Shown here in pieces: positions 1-12,856 of a stretch of DNA of 64,000 nucleotides; the first letter of the stretch is position 1; each line of letters starts with the position of its first letter. The stretch comes from Brachyhypopomus gauderio (Eukaryota; Chordata; Actinopteri; Gymnotiformes; Hypopomidae): positions 5,543,129 to 5,607,128 of the forward strand of contig NC_135225.1 in the NCBI RefSeq assembly GCF_052324685.1. The letters run 5' to 3'. Both the position numbers and the translations under genes were made by a program. The notes below the pieces were generated by a model. It searched no databases, was not told the DNA's origin, and saw only the letters and a list, made by a program, of their open reading frames with translations.

Positions 1-1324
1 GTAACTCCCGACCTTATGGAGCAGGACCCTTTATGCAGCATCATGCTGCTCCGGGCTCGGGAGGCCAGCACTGGGGAACTGGCGGAGTATTTCCACCAGA
101 CCGCGGTGCGGATGTGGAGGGAGCGACACCCCTCTCCCACCAGAGACCTCTCGCCCCTGAGGGTCGACTCCCTCGAACTCTGCTCCACAGAGAAGACCCC
201 TGAGAGCGAGTTCGAGGGGGAGGAATCGGAGGGCGAGGAGGAAGAGGACGATCAGGCTCCCTCGGTTTGTTCCGCCTCCACCGTGGACTACGGCGAGGAG
301 GAGGATTACCCTCCCTCCGTTTGCTACGCCCCCACAGTGGATTATGGTGGGGGAGAGGGGAACGAGGAGGGCTACCCACCGTCTGAGTGCTCCGCTCCTG
401 CCGTGGGCTACGGCGAGGAAGAGGAGGAGGAAGACGATGATTACCCTCCGTCAGAACGCTCCTCCCCCGCCGTGGGCTACGATGAGGAGGTGGAGGAGTT
501 CGAGTCGGAGGAGGAAGGCAGTCCGCCTCCCTCTGAGTGTTCCGCTGGGACTGTAAAGGGGAGGTGGACACCAGAGACGGTCCCATCCTCCGATCGTTAC
601 GGAGGAGAGAGGATGGACTGCTCCTGGGGTGGCAGCCCGGAGCAGTCCATGGAGTGGGACCAAGGAGAAGAGGAGGAGGAGATGGAGACCGCAGGGGATC
701 TCCCAGGCGGTCCGCTCAGGGCGTCTACCGGTCGCGCAGCACCCGGCACGTTCGCCGGTCGCACAGCACCCGGCACGTCCGCCGGTCGCACAGCACCCGG
801 CACGTCCGCCGGTCGCGCAGCACCCGGCACGTCCGCCGGTCGCGCAGCACCCGGCAAGTTCGCCGGTCGCGCAGCACCCGGCAAGTCCGCCGGTCACGCT
901 GCACCCAGCGGAGGGTCCGCAGCAAGGACCGGAGAAGGACCGTCCGCTGCAGCACCGGCAGCTCCCGATCTTTCTCCCCTTGTCGCTCTACTCCTGGCGC
1001 GTAGTCTGGCGCCTGTTTCATGTTTGTGTATGCCAGTGATCGTAAGTCTTCCCATTTGTGTGCCTAACCCGTTTTTCCCTTTCGTTCCACTATGTGTAAG
1101 TGTACCTGTGTGTGTGTTTGTGAATGTCCCGTTAAATGTGTCTAACGTGTTTTCCCCCGTCTTCCCAGGGAGGGTGTTCTAGACTGTGCGTGGCGGACTC
1201 TCCGCCGAGGGCGGTCATCTCCCAGACGCAGGACTGGGCGCTTCAGATCCGCCCATCGATGTGGGTTCGGGGCACTCAGTCCTGTTGGCACCCCGGGACG
1301 GGTAGTGCCCTTGGTGGGGGCGTC
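1..1324 (+). mobile_element. Internal region of an LTR-type element, truncated by the window edge
   Basis: An open frame from 16 to 1182 (388 codons) reads through a very acidic Glu/Asp/Tyr/Pro-rich segment (residues about 60-230) with repeated Y-G-E-E and P-P-S-x-C motifs, then a 9-residue tandem repeat of the form GRAAPGTSA (six to seven copies), then a hydrophobic tail. I recognise no capsid, protease, reverse transcriptase or integrase motif. It lies directly upstream of a 340-bp LTR-like unit at 1325-1664, and a G-rich stretch (gtgggggcgtc) just before 1325 sits where a polypurine tract would be. I infer the 3' part of an LTR retrotransposon, perhaps a non-autonomous one with a gag-like or orphan reading frame. 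The 5' LTR and any pol genes would lie before base 1. A host gene encoding an acidic repeat protein is a less likely alternative because no spliced continuation or vertebrate homologue is recognisable. Confidence 0.5.
730..908 (+). repeat. 27-bp tandem repeat, coding in frame
   Basis: Six to seven copies of a 27-bp unit (core gtcgcgcagcacccggcac) encode a 9-residue repeat, GRAAPGTSA with T/A, K/T and F/S changes. All copies keep the frame of the surrounding open frame, and other frames also remain open because the unit is a multiple of three. Confidence 0.9.
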
Positions 1325-1664
1325 TGTCACGCTACGGTCCCCGAACCCTTCCTTTGGGGCGTGTGTTAATGTTGTCTGCGTCTATTCGTCTGCGTCTGTG
1401 TACCTCCATGTGTGTGGGTGCGTCTTGTCATTATCCGTCTCACCTGTGGCTCGTCTCGTCATCACGTGGGGTTGATGTGGTCTGTCTATTTAATGTGCGT
1501 TCGCGCAGTGTCTTGTGCTCGTCGTTGTCTAATGTTTGAGTCTGCACGTTGTGTGTGCATGTTTTCTGTGCGCTAAACAAAGCGCTATATACGTAATAAT
1601 AAACGTGACGTTGGATTTAAAGAAGGATTCTGTGTCTCGTCCGTCTGCCGCCTCCCGCGTCACA
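1325..1664 (+). mobile_element. LTR-like unit (3' LTR), TG...CA ends
   Basis: The unit starts TGTCACGC and ends GCGTCACA, giving the short terminal inverted repeat and TG/CA ends typical of retroviral-type LTRs. It contains a TATA-like stretch (gtctatttaatgtgcg) and an AATAAA signal (aataataaacg) near its 3' end. A diverged copy lies in the opposite orientation at about 5306-5603, which supports an interspersed element. The family name cannot be fixed without a repeat library. Confidence 0.6.
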
Positions 1665-2389
1665 ATAAAGCTGGAACTATTTGTTTGTTACAGTACTTTA
1701 ATATAGTTAAATAATATAAATATAGTATTGTGATCTAGACATAGTGAGTTAAAAAAAAAACCCTCTAATGACTTTGTGCTTCCTGACCTGAGTCCTGTAC
1801 CATGCAATCAGATGCAGTTACACGTGGGAAGTATGATTCAAACTAAGATCATACACTGATACATAGAACCTCTGTGACAATAAGGAAAAATTCGTTTGAA
1901 CTACTGTAAATAATGTTTAAGGTTTGATACTCCGATTACTGCTAAGTTTTTACATTTCCGGAGTCCCGACCCTAGCTGGACCTGGACATAGTGACAACGT
2001 GTCAAACACAAACTTGCTCTTCATTGCGGCCTTTCTCCGATTTCTCCTCATCCTCTAGCTCTAACTTTGTCCCTCCACATCCTCTCACACTATTACTCAA
2101 ACCTTCTGCAGTAATCCAGCTGTTACCACCACAGGCCCCTTTAATATGGTCTGTAATGCTAATCTCTTGCACCACTGTTTCATTGCACTGGCATACCCTC
2201 AGAACCCTATATATACATATTTATACTGGTGACTTCGTACATTTTTCATTTTTATATTTACAGATTTACGGCTTAGAGAATTAAATTATTTTGTATTTTA
2301 ACTTCTTATTTTCACTGTCTAATGTTGCACCATGGCATCTGAGCGTAATGTATCTTGAACATACTGTCGTTTTTTACATTAAAAAAATG
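1665..2389. other. AT-rich intergenic DNA, no gene seen
   Basis: AT-rich single-copy-looking sequence with short A and T runs. The short open frame near 1991-2284 has no recognisable domain or coding bias. No RNA gene or transposon signature was recognised. Confidence 0.6.
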
Positions 2390-2685
2390 AAATGTTCCAT
2401 ATTTGTCAATTGTGAATTTACACTCCAATCAAAATTTGTCCTCCGCATTTACCCATCTGTGCAATTAGAACACACACACAAACACACACTAGTGATTACT
2501 AGGGGGCTGTGGTGCACACATGTCCAGAGCGGTGGGCAGCCCTAGCCCAGTGCCCGGGGAGCAGTTGGGGTTAGGTGCCTTGCTCAAGGGCACCTCAGTC
2601 ATGGCCTCAGGCCTGGGAATCCTACCCACAATCCTCCAGTCACAAGACCAGTTCCCTACCACGAGACCATGACTGCCCCTTTAAA
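2390..2685 (-). mobile_element. tRNA-derived SINE, copy 1 (degenerate)
   Basis: This stretch is highly similar to the copy at 3510-3833 over its whole length, including the shared block around ggcagccctagcccagtgcc and the block ttgctcaagggcacctcagt. Read on the minus strand it has a tRNA-like head and then a conserved core (GTGCCCTTGAGCAAGGCACC) that I associate with vertebrate V-SINE-like elements. The B box is damaged (ggtaggattcc instead of ggttcgattcc), so this is an old inactive copy. Confidence 0.75.
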
Positions 2686-2931
2686 GTTGACTTTGACGCC
2701 TTTCACACTAACAACTGTTGCTGACAGTTTCTAAACACAGTTCATATCCTGTAGTGTCGCTTTGAGGTTTACTGTATGGTCATTGGCTGGCATATCTAGA
2801 CAGTTCATTATGTAAACAACACATTTCACTTGTGGCTTTTCAACATAAATAAAAATACATCTATCTAAGTCTGCTTTACAATGAGATTATGTAATTGTCA
2901 ATTACTTTCTGTCATACAAAACCAAAAAATA

Positions 2932-3012
2932 CTAAAAAAAAAAAAAAAAAACCAAAAACAATCCCCCCCCCCCCCCCCCCCAAAAAAAAAACAAACAAAC
3001 AAAAAAAAAACA
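2932..3012. repeat. Compound homopolymer tract A/C/A
   Basis: Long A run, then a run of about 18 C, then further A-rich sequence with caaa repeats. Length in such tracts is unreliable in assemblies. Confidence 0.9.
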
Positions 3013-3509
3013 ATAAACTAAAAATTTATACACAGGATACAACATATGAAGAATGTTGTTGCTTGCCTGGGCAAATGTGATGCTTATATAAGATTAGCAT
3101 AATATGAAATGTGTCTGCTGTATTATAACACTTAGAGCTACTGTTCATTCATCTAAAAGCAGGCTGCATGCTTATTTCATTAGAATGATAATTGCCAGAT
3201 CAAGGTTAAAACTTCAAAAGTTTAAGTCTGAAAAGCCTCTAAGACATCTTTTATGTTAGCATAGTTAGCGCAGTCTAGCAGAAAACTTTTCTGTCCCTAT
3301 GTCTTTATTTATTTATCTATTTATTTATTTATAATCAGGTGATGGGTCTTGTTCCAGCAATATAGAGGCGAAATTATGGAAATTGAAGAATTTGTTTATC
3401 CTGATTTATCTTTTTAGTTTGATTTCATAATAAAACTTGGTAATGTTCTAGCTTTGTGACTGTGGCTGACTTAGCTAAGCAGTATTGTAAAAATGTAAAA
3501 TAAAAAATG
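3013..3509. other. AT-rich intergenic DNA with a TTTA microsatellite
   Basis: No gene recognised. A short tttatttatctatttattta tract lies at about 3306-3331. The remainder is AT-rich and featureless by eye. Confidence 0.55.
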
Positions 3510-3591
3510 TAAATGTGCCATATTTTGTCAATTGTGATTTTTCACCACAATCGAAATTTGTCCTCAGCTTTTTACCCATCTGTGCAGTTAG

Positions 3592-3644
<53 letters not shown>

Positions 3645-3833
3645 GATTACTAGGGGGCTGTAGATCACACGTGCCCAGAGCGGTGGGCAGCCCTAGCCCG
3701 GCGCTCGGGGAGCAGTTGGGGTTAGGTGCCTTGCTCAAGGGCACCTCAGTCATGGCCTCAGGTCTGGGAATCGAACCCACGACCCTCCAGTCACAAGACC
3801 AGTTCTCTACCACCAGGCCATGACTGCCATATT
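3510..3833 (-). mobile_element. tRNA-derived SINE, copy 2 with intact promoter boxes
   Basis: On the minus strand the element begins near 3830 with GGCAGTCATGG. An A-box-like TGGCCTGGTGG lies at 3820-3810 and a perfect B box GGTTCGATTCC at 3777-3767, the internal pol III promoter of a tRNA gene. The tRNA-like head is followed by the GTGCCCTTGAGCAAGGCACC core and an AT-rich tail ending near tttgtcaattgtg. A (CA)n expansion occupies about 3594-3640. It is in the same orientation as the copy at 2390-2685. Not a functional tRNA: the fold does not continue into a proper acceptor stem. Confidence 0.8.
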
Positions 3834-5305
3834 GCTAAGCATGATGGGCAAGTCCTGAGGGTTGAAGCCTTTTCCATGTCATGAGTCTGTTCTCTGGATG
3901 TAACACTAACCTTTTTTTACTTCAAAACTACACTAAGATAGGGCAAAACGTGTCATCATCAAAAGCACATTAAAAAAAGAAGATACTTTTATAGTTAAGA
4001 GTTGCCAAATAACTCCATGAGAATCTTGAAAAGAACTTTAAATCAACAAGTTCTAAAACCCTGTAATGAATTGAAAACCCACAGTAAAATATCTGTCCTC
4101 AATGATTAATGTTCATTCACAAAAAAGGGTACCAAAAGTCAATCGCAAAAACCACTACACTTAACATTAATGACTCTGGCTTTTAAATCAGTGTAAAGTG
4201 CGTAATAATGAGCTAGTGAGCTTGAAGAGCTAGCAGTGAAGCTTCAAGCGACAAAGAGAACAAATGGTTTTGAAGTTTCTGAAAATCTAAAGTATAATGG
4301 AGAAAGAGAACATGTTTCATTCCTTCACCAAAGTCCTTCAAAAATCACTCAATAAGGGACTGAAGAGCTGGGAGGAGATAGACAGAGGGAAAAGAATAAA
4401 GACACTGTCCTTTCTGTCCTCTCATCTTGACTGAGAGACAGTCTTCCCTCCGGCAAACATGCTGAGAAGACCTTTCATGTTGCTTAGCTAATGTGTTACT
4501 GTGAGTGTTCTCTGCCCCTCCGCAAGGCTGAGTTCACTCTATACCATGAGAGAGCACGAGAACGTAAGTTCTCAGAGAGAATAGAGAAGCTGGTCTCCAA
4601 AACGCAGCGTAGTTCACAATGCTTGAGGAGAGAATCGAAGGAGGCTCAAGAAAGCGAGTGAACTGGTCAATACAGATGTGAATTTGTTCATATGAACATT
4701 TACGTTCAACATTTAACTTTTACTATATATACTATATATACTATACTATACTGTATATAGAGAGAATATCAGGAAGAGATATTTGTTCAGGCAGCTTTAT
4801 GTAGCTTCAGAAGAACATGGTTTCCCTGAGACAATGTTAGTTCCATAGTGTTTTTTTTTTTATATCTACGTAACTGTAACTGCTGTGTAAATGTGAAGAA
4901 ATGAGCAAATATACTGATGTTGTTTCAGATTAAAGATTAAACAGTAAAACATTTATTTGTTGCAATTTCCTAAATGGTCCACAGACATGCATGGCTGATT
5001 TTTCCTCAGAAGACAAGACTGGTGAATGTGAATGAACCAATAGTGGTTCCTTACAGTGAAGTAAATATTGGTCAGTGAAAACACATTTTAACATATAGTT
5101 AAGTCTTTAGTTATTTCATTTATCACTAGAGATCAATTATTGTCTAGTTCAGTTTTTAAATATGCATCCCCTTGGCAAAATCATGTAAAACTATGTAAAA
5201 TCTTACCATAGATATGAATTTACTTGACTATCTCACCAAATGTACATGGGCCCATTAGTCACTTATATGACTTATTAGTCAATGCCTTGAACTAAATGTA
5301 GATAT
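3834..5305. other. Intergenic DNA, no gene seen
   Basis: AT-rich sequence with a short (actatata)n stretch near 4722-4752. No open frame with coding character and no recognised mobile element. Confidence 0.55.
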
Positions 5306-5603
5306 GCGAAAACGTCCTGAATAAAGATACAATAGAGTTGTAGAATAACACAGATAGCGCACATAGAACAAATATACACTCACGTGCAAGACTCAGACAC
5401 AGACGAGCACGGGACACTGTGCGAACGCACATTAAATAGACAAACCACATAAACCCCGGGTGATCACGAGACGAGCAACAGGTGAGAGCGATGAACACAC
5501 TCAGACACATCCACACCCACGAAGATCCACAGACGCAGACGACTAGACGTAGACGACATAAACACACGCCCAAAGGGGAGGGGTCAGGGGCTGTAACGTG
5601 ACA
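5306..5603 (-). mobile_element. Solo-LTR-like fragment related to 1325-1664
   Basis: Read on the minus strand from 5603 it begins TGTCACGTTACAG and continues with cccctttgggcgtgtgtt, the tcgtctgcgtctgtg block, a cacctgttgctcgtctcgtga block and tttgtctatttaatgtgcgt, each matching the LTR at 1325-1664 with moderate divergence. The distal end degrades after about 5306. No internal retroelement sequence is attached, so a solo LTR or fragment is the simplest reading. Confidence 0.65.
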
Positions 5604-8600
5604 GGGAACAAAGATGAGAGACCTGCGGCTTATTTTGTCCTCAATCCAAGAAATGACTATATAAACACCTCTAGAGTGGTCACAAACTGTAATGTTCTTC
5701 CTACAAACAAAAAGTCCACTGGAATCAAAGCGCAGCTGCCAGTAAAATATTTGATAAACATCCTGAAAAATGGGACACCTTCATTACCCAAAGATTATAG
5801 TAAAAAGAATAAATAGGTGAGCACTCCATTGACACTTTAAGGTCAGTGCACCACTGTCTTGGTGGACAAACCTGACAGATACCAGCAGGCACAGAGCACC
5901 ACAGAGAGCCGAGAGATTAATCAACGACCTGCACACATACATAAAGTGTATATCACATATGTGTAAGGATCCCTTATTAACCACGCTGTCAGACTTCATT
6001 TATCCCACTTCAAAACACACAGGGCCGTATGAGTACACAGACAAAAAAGTCGGACCTCAGCAGGGTTGCTGGAAAATATTGAAATGTAAGTGTAAAGCAT
6101 GGTAAACATTTATAGAACCGTGAGCAATGAACTTTAGAATAAAAAAAAACCTGCTGGTGAGGCAGTCTGAGGGACAGGCACAGAGAGGCCTGTCGTCATG
6201 TCCAGCTGTCTGCTCCGGGCTCTGCTGTACCTCTGCTAATCTACTCTATTGTCATTTCTCAAGTAGACCTGCTTCTGTGGTGGAGTGGGATGAGCAAGAA
6301 CTGTGGCTCAGTCCAGTGAAGTATGCAGAGAGAGCTAAGAACATTAGCCTTGCTCCACAGGGGGAAGACCGAGGGTCAAAATATACAAACGGCTAGGAGC
6401 CCCAGCTCCGAGGCTGACTTCACAAGGATTTGCTTAATCCCCATTCTAAAATGATTAAATGTATAGTCACTAATGATAACTGTATAATTACTAACAGTCT
6501 CAGGGGAGTCACTCAACATGGTACTGTATTGTGTTACAAATTATTTTAAAATTAAAGAGTAATAATGTAATATAGTATAATTTGTAAACATTTCCATGTA
6601 CTTGTAATGTTCATAGTTCACACTGTACTGTAGCAGGAAGTGCATGCATCGTTTGTTTAAAGGGAATTAGCTGTACTGTAAAACACAGTACTAGCCTATA
6701 GAGTCAGTTCACGTATTAATGCATCTTGTCTGCTTCAGAGGGCAGCAACTTTTATGTGGTTACAAAATGCAGAGCTTTACACTTACTTCTAAAATAGCTC
6801 AACACACATTTTATGTGACAGTACCACTGGAAATGAACTATGTCCTAATTTCTGTCACCCAGACACGTTGTTTTTTTTCTATGTTGCTTTTTGAAATATG
6901 AGTCAGAGAGGGCACATCCATATAAACCTGAGTAAATGAGCTAATGTTATGCTGAGATGGAGTCAGGGGAAGAGTGTAATCAATCCTGTGAATAATGTCC
7001 TTGAGGGACCTTCTGTGTAATTGAAGCTTACTGTTTCAATGGCAGTTGTGAAGTCACTGGGAATAGACTATTATCATTAGGTTGGCTTATTATGGACTTC
7101 TCACTAAACTAAAGGGATTTAAGTAATTACGGCGTGTTCAAAGAAGGACGTTCTCCACTGACAGTGACCAATACGTGCTCGAGGAGATCAGGAGCAGCAG
7201 AGAGGCACAGTGCCTGTTCCTACAGTCTGTGGTTACCACACACAGCATTGTGTAGAAGCATCAGCTGTTGCTGCCCATACTCAGACAGGCGTCTCCCAAA
7301 CGGCTAGCCAAATGTCAGCTGCGAGTGACAGCCTTTAGTTCGCAGCAAAAATAAACAGCCCTGCTACCCTGACAGTCATGTAATGAGCAGGCAGTCACCG
7401 TACACTGCAAACCGCTTATCGCAACATAAACAAATTAGCATTTGCCCCTCCTCCCCTTCCCAAAAGCAATGAGAGGATAATGAGAGGAAGGGAGGGGCTG
7501 TTCTGTCTAGTTACCCCAAGGGTGTTTTTCAAGAGTCGGCTGGACTGAGTCTCCAGAGGCAGAGAGTATGAAGGGCCGCACACGTGTCTCCCACCACTCC
7601 TCACTCTACTGCTTATCAATTAATTTCCTCCTTGTTAAATTGGCTGGAGTTTAATTTTCCTTTCTAAGAACTAGCCTAAAGGAGTGGTGGACTGCTGAAA
7701 ACCACAGCTCCACTCACACATCTCCGACAGCACTGCCCCCAAGAGCGCAGAGGAGTTTCAGTGGAATTCTGTGCAAGCTCTTTCACTCCCTCTCATGCTC
7801 TCTCTCTCATTCTATCTGTCTCTCTCTGTCATTACATCACCCTTCCTTGTAATCCCATGTGGATCCAGGATGGATCTAATTGACAATAATGGAATGTCAA
7901 GTGCATACATCAGCATTGCCAGTTTACATAAATATAAAATGATATAAAATGTAACTCCTTACAACAATTATTACAACAACAAGTGATTATTCATGAAGCT
8001 AACCAGCAAGCCCAGTAAATTGCATGCCACTCTTATAAACCCACTGCAAACCTGGAGTCATAACTTGATCCTACCTTATTCTATGCCCTTGAAACAAAAC
8101 TATCCCCCCTATCTACAGTGAATAATCACAAAGCTATCAGCTTTAATTAACTTGGCACGCTGTGATCAACCTTTAACTCGTTTAATTTAAGGATGCCAAC
8201 ATTAGCAGATTCCTGAGACGCTGCTGTACCAGTAGGGGTTCAGTAGAATATTAATCCTGAACATAAGTGGGCTCTCCTCAGCCCCCTCTCTCCCCAGATC
8301 TGCCTGGACTAATACATCGCAGGGGGCAAGAAGGTAGCCCAGCCAGAAACGAGGGTTGCCCTAGTGGGTGTAAAACGAGGGGGTGTCGCATTTCTCGCAT
8401 TTGATTCAAAGTCACAGTGTGAGTTCCCAATAAAGAAATAAAAAAATCATTTATTCATTAAAAAACAAGCAGGCAAGAATCTGCTCAGCTCAGAACCTGT
8501 TTGATTTTTGCCCTCACAGAACACAAGAGTGTGCAGTCAAATGAAGTAAATGTTCTACTGTCTGCATAATACCAATAATCTTCTTTCAAACGTCTTCCTG

Positions 8601-9686
8601 TCAGGAGCCAAATTTTGCTGACAGATCTAGATTCACATGGAAGCTGGGAAGTGGTTTAAATGTGAGGCCGTTTGAATCTATTCATGGAGCAGAAGCGAGA
8701 TGACTCCATTAGCATGAGTAACGTTTGGATGGTTGCATTCATGGCGTGAACGGCTTTACTGAAGTGCGGAAGTGCTTCTGTGGCTCCTCTGGTGGAGTAG
8801 GTCAAGGCAAGGCATCACCAAGGAAAGGGGTTTGATTCTGATCACACGTGTGGATCATAGTGGTGAATGGTGCACATGTAAGCAGCACTGGATACGAAAA
8901 ACGAAGTAAAGGTCGCGTGCCTCTTTCTCCTCGTTAAACTCGCGGCCCGAACCTGCGTTTGCTGCTCTTGCGTCCTGTTTTTGCTTCACCCCTCACACTG
9001 TTGCATTGTTGTGGCCTCTTTGGCTCACTCCATTAGGTACCTAATGGCCTCGTTACATTCTCTACCAAAGCTATTCTCCATTCGTCTTCTACCACTTTGC
9101 CCCCAAATTAGCTTTCGGCACTCATCCTCTAATACCCTTCCTGTAACTACCTGCCCCTGACCTCTCTTTAATCCTCATTCTCCTTGGTCCCTATCACCTT
9201 CTCCCACCTCCACCAATTTCCTTTCCTCCTTTCTTCCACTGCACTCCTCTCCTCTCCTCTCCTCTCCTCGCCCCCCTACTCCAGCCCGAGACCCCTCCAT
9301 CTCCGTCTCCCTGTCTGTAGTTGCGATTGGGCTTCTGCCTGTGTGATGTGTGTTGAAGAGGCCTGGACCCTCGAGGCAACACAAAGTGTAGGAGAGATCT
9401 AAGCGGCGAACGCCACCCGAGCTGTTCAGCGCCATCTCCGTTGGGCTGGGAGCAGGGCCACGTTCCTAACAACGGCGCGGCACCAATGATAAATAACAAC
9501 AGATGAAGAGGAGTGATAGAGCGAGGGATGATAGAGAGGAGGAGTGCACAGAGGGAAGAGGCTCTTTGTAGAGAATGCACTGTCCATTCTCTGGCAGCCT
9601 TTGGTCTCTGGAGAGTCGAGTTCTCCTCCACAGCATTATTGATGTAACTCAAACCTGAAAACAGCACAGCAATGAAGACATCGAGA

Positions 9687-9717
<31 letters not shown>

Positions 9718-10602
9718 GACGGAGGGCAGAAACTGATGAAGAAAAGAATGAATGGCAACCGTAGTCCAAAATTATCCTTAGCAACATACTTTATCTGCAC
9801 ACATGGACGAGGAAAGTGCTAACAACCAGACAGCATCTGCCTGGGTTTAAATCACTCCAACATTACTTCTCTCCTAATGTGGTAAATAATAACAATTCAA
9901 ATAGTATTTTTTTTTACTTTTGTCCCCAAAACATCAGCACTTTCTAAGTGATGGTTGATAATAAAATCTAACAAAACTCTTTATTAAAAAGTTATAGATT
10001 CATTTTTATACCATCACAGGTATGTCTATTGGTTTATCCTGAGGTCTATTGGTTTATCCTCAAAGGAAATCATAGTTCTATAACATTCACAAAAGCATGA
10101 GCATTCATGTGCTGCCAGCTGCCTCAAAGCAGTCCCTGGCACCTTTACAAATAATTAAGAATGCGGGGTTATTTGGCAATACTGCATACATAAGATGGCA
10201 TGTCAAAACCTTTAACGTGAACTTAGTAGTTTGCCATTTAATTAACTGAATAATAAGTATAATGTTTCTGCTCCTACAGACTCAGTCATTCAGATGATTT
10301 TGATGTGCTGAGTGTCTCTGTATTGCTCCCATATGAAATGAAAGAACAAATCCTCAGTACTGGGGATCTTTAATATCACCCGGATATAATCATGAGAACA
10401 CGAGCCCCTGTGTTAAACAAATAACAACATCAAACACCAGGTTGCATTATGTAATCGTAATGTAATAGAAAAGCACTGGGCTGCACTTTGGGTGTTTATA
10501 GTCTAACATGAACTGGTCCATCTCATCCTAAACAAAAGTCGGTTTTTAAGTCTTTTTCTGTTATTGATTGATTATTGATTATTGGCCCAGTGATCTGTTC
10601 AC
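5604..10602. other. Intergenic DNA; possible conserved noncoding stretch near 7.9-8.3 kb
   Basis: No protein gene recognised. Contents seen: CT-rich runs near 7790-7830 and 9175-9290 (including cctctcctctcctctcctc), a (GA)n tract at about 9685-9717, and a duplicated phrase (attggtttatcctgagg type) at 10,028-10,060. The stretch about 7,880-8,260 has balanced composition with Octamer/homeodomain-like AT-rich motifs (for example ttaattaacttgg and tgattattcatgaag), the texture of vertebrate conserved noncoding elements, but conservation cannot be tested here. Confidence 0.45.
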
Positions 10603-10898
10603 TGTGATGGGCAGGGTGAGCGAAATAAAATGGAAGCGATCACGCCAAGTCTCAGGGAAAATGGAAGGTTTAATAGAAAAGTGTGCAAACCAAAAACCCG
10701 TGACATGATCCAAATGAAGGATATAATGACCAGCGGTCAAATGGTACAAAGACAAGACATATATAGACGAACAAACGACCCTCAGGTGAGACGGATCACG
10801 GGCTCCGCCCACCTGAGGGACGAACACAACGCCCACAACAACAGGACAGCTGCCACTGTAGACGGAGGCGACCAGTAGGGGGCCGCCGTACCATGACA
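10603..10898 (-). mobile_element. Solo-LTR-like element, second family
   Basis: On the minus strand it starts at 10,898 with TGTCATGGTACGGCGG and carries gggcggagcccgtgatcc, a tatatatgtcttgtc TATA-like stretch and an AATAAA-type tail (ctattaaacc). The start resembles the TGTCACGCTACGG of the LTR at 1325, but the body differs. The far end near 10,603 (tgatgggcag on the plus strand) is approximate. Confidence 0.45.
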
Positions 10899-12481
<1,583 letters not shown>

Positions 12482-12731
12482 ACTTGGTCTGGCAAGACAA
12501 TTGAAGCATCAAAACATCCAAATAATTTGATTATTTTCAAAAACTACATCTTTGGAGCAAATGTGTGCTATGATTCGGCATCATTTTAAAAGCAATTAAT
12601 TGTTTATTTTTGCTAATTTTGTGAATTCCAATTTTTTTTACTTGCATTCAGTATTATTGGGTAATCATGTATTGTAATGCAGAGCGAGCATGTGGTGGAT
12701 GCAAATGCTGAGAGGAGCAACTTCATAATCA

Positions 12732-12856
12732 GTCCAAACAGTCCAGGGTCCAGGGACCAGGGACCAGGGACCAGGGTCCAGGGTCCAGGGACCAGGGACC
12801 AGGGACCAGGGTGCAGGGTCCAGGGTCCAGGGACCAGGGACCAGGGTCCAGGGTAC
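12732..12856. repeat. Minisatellite of ccagggacc / ccagggtcc units
   Basis: Nested tandem array built from the 7-bp units ccaggga and ccagggt, with higher-order alternation of two to three units. G-rich on this strand. Not coding. Confidence 0.92.

Noticed and set aside
3767-3830. Possible tRNA gene from A and B boxes
   Set aside because: Acceptor stem and length do not fit a tRNA, and the unit continues into a SINE core present in a second copy.
9194-9787. 197-codon minus-strand open frame
   Set aside because: Crosses GA/CT-rich simple sequence and has no recognisable protein family.
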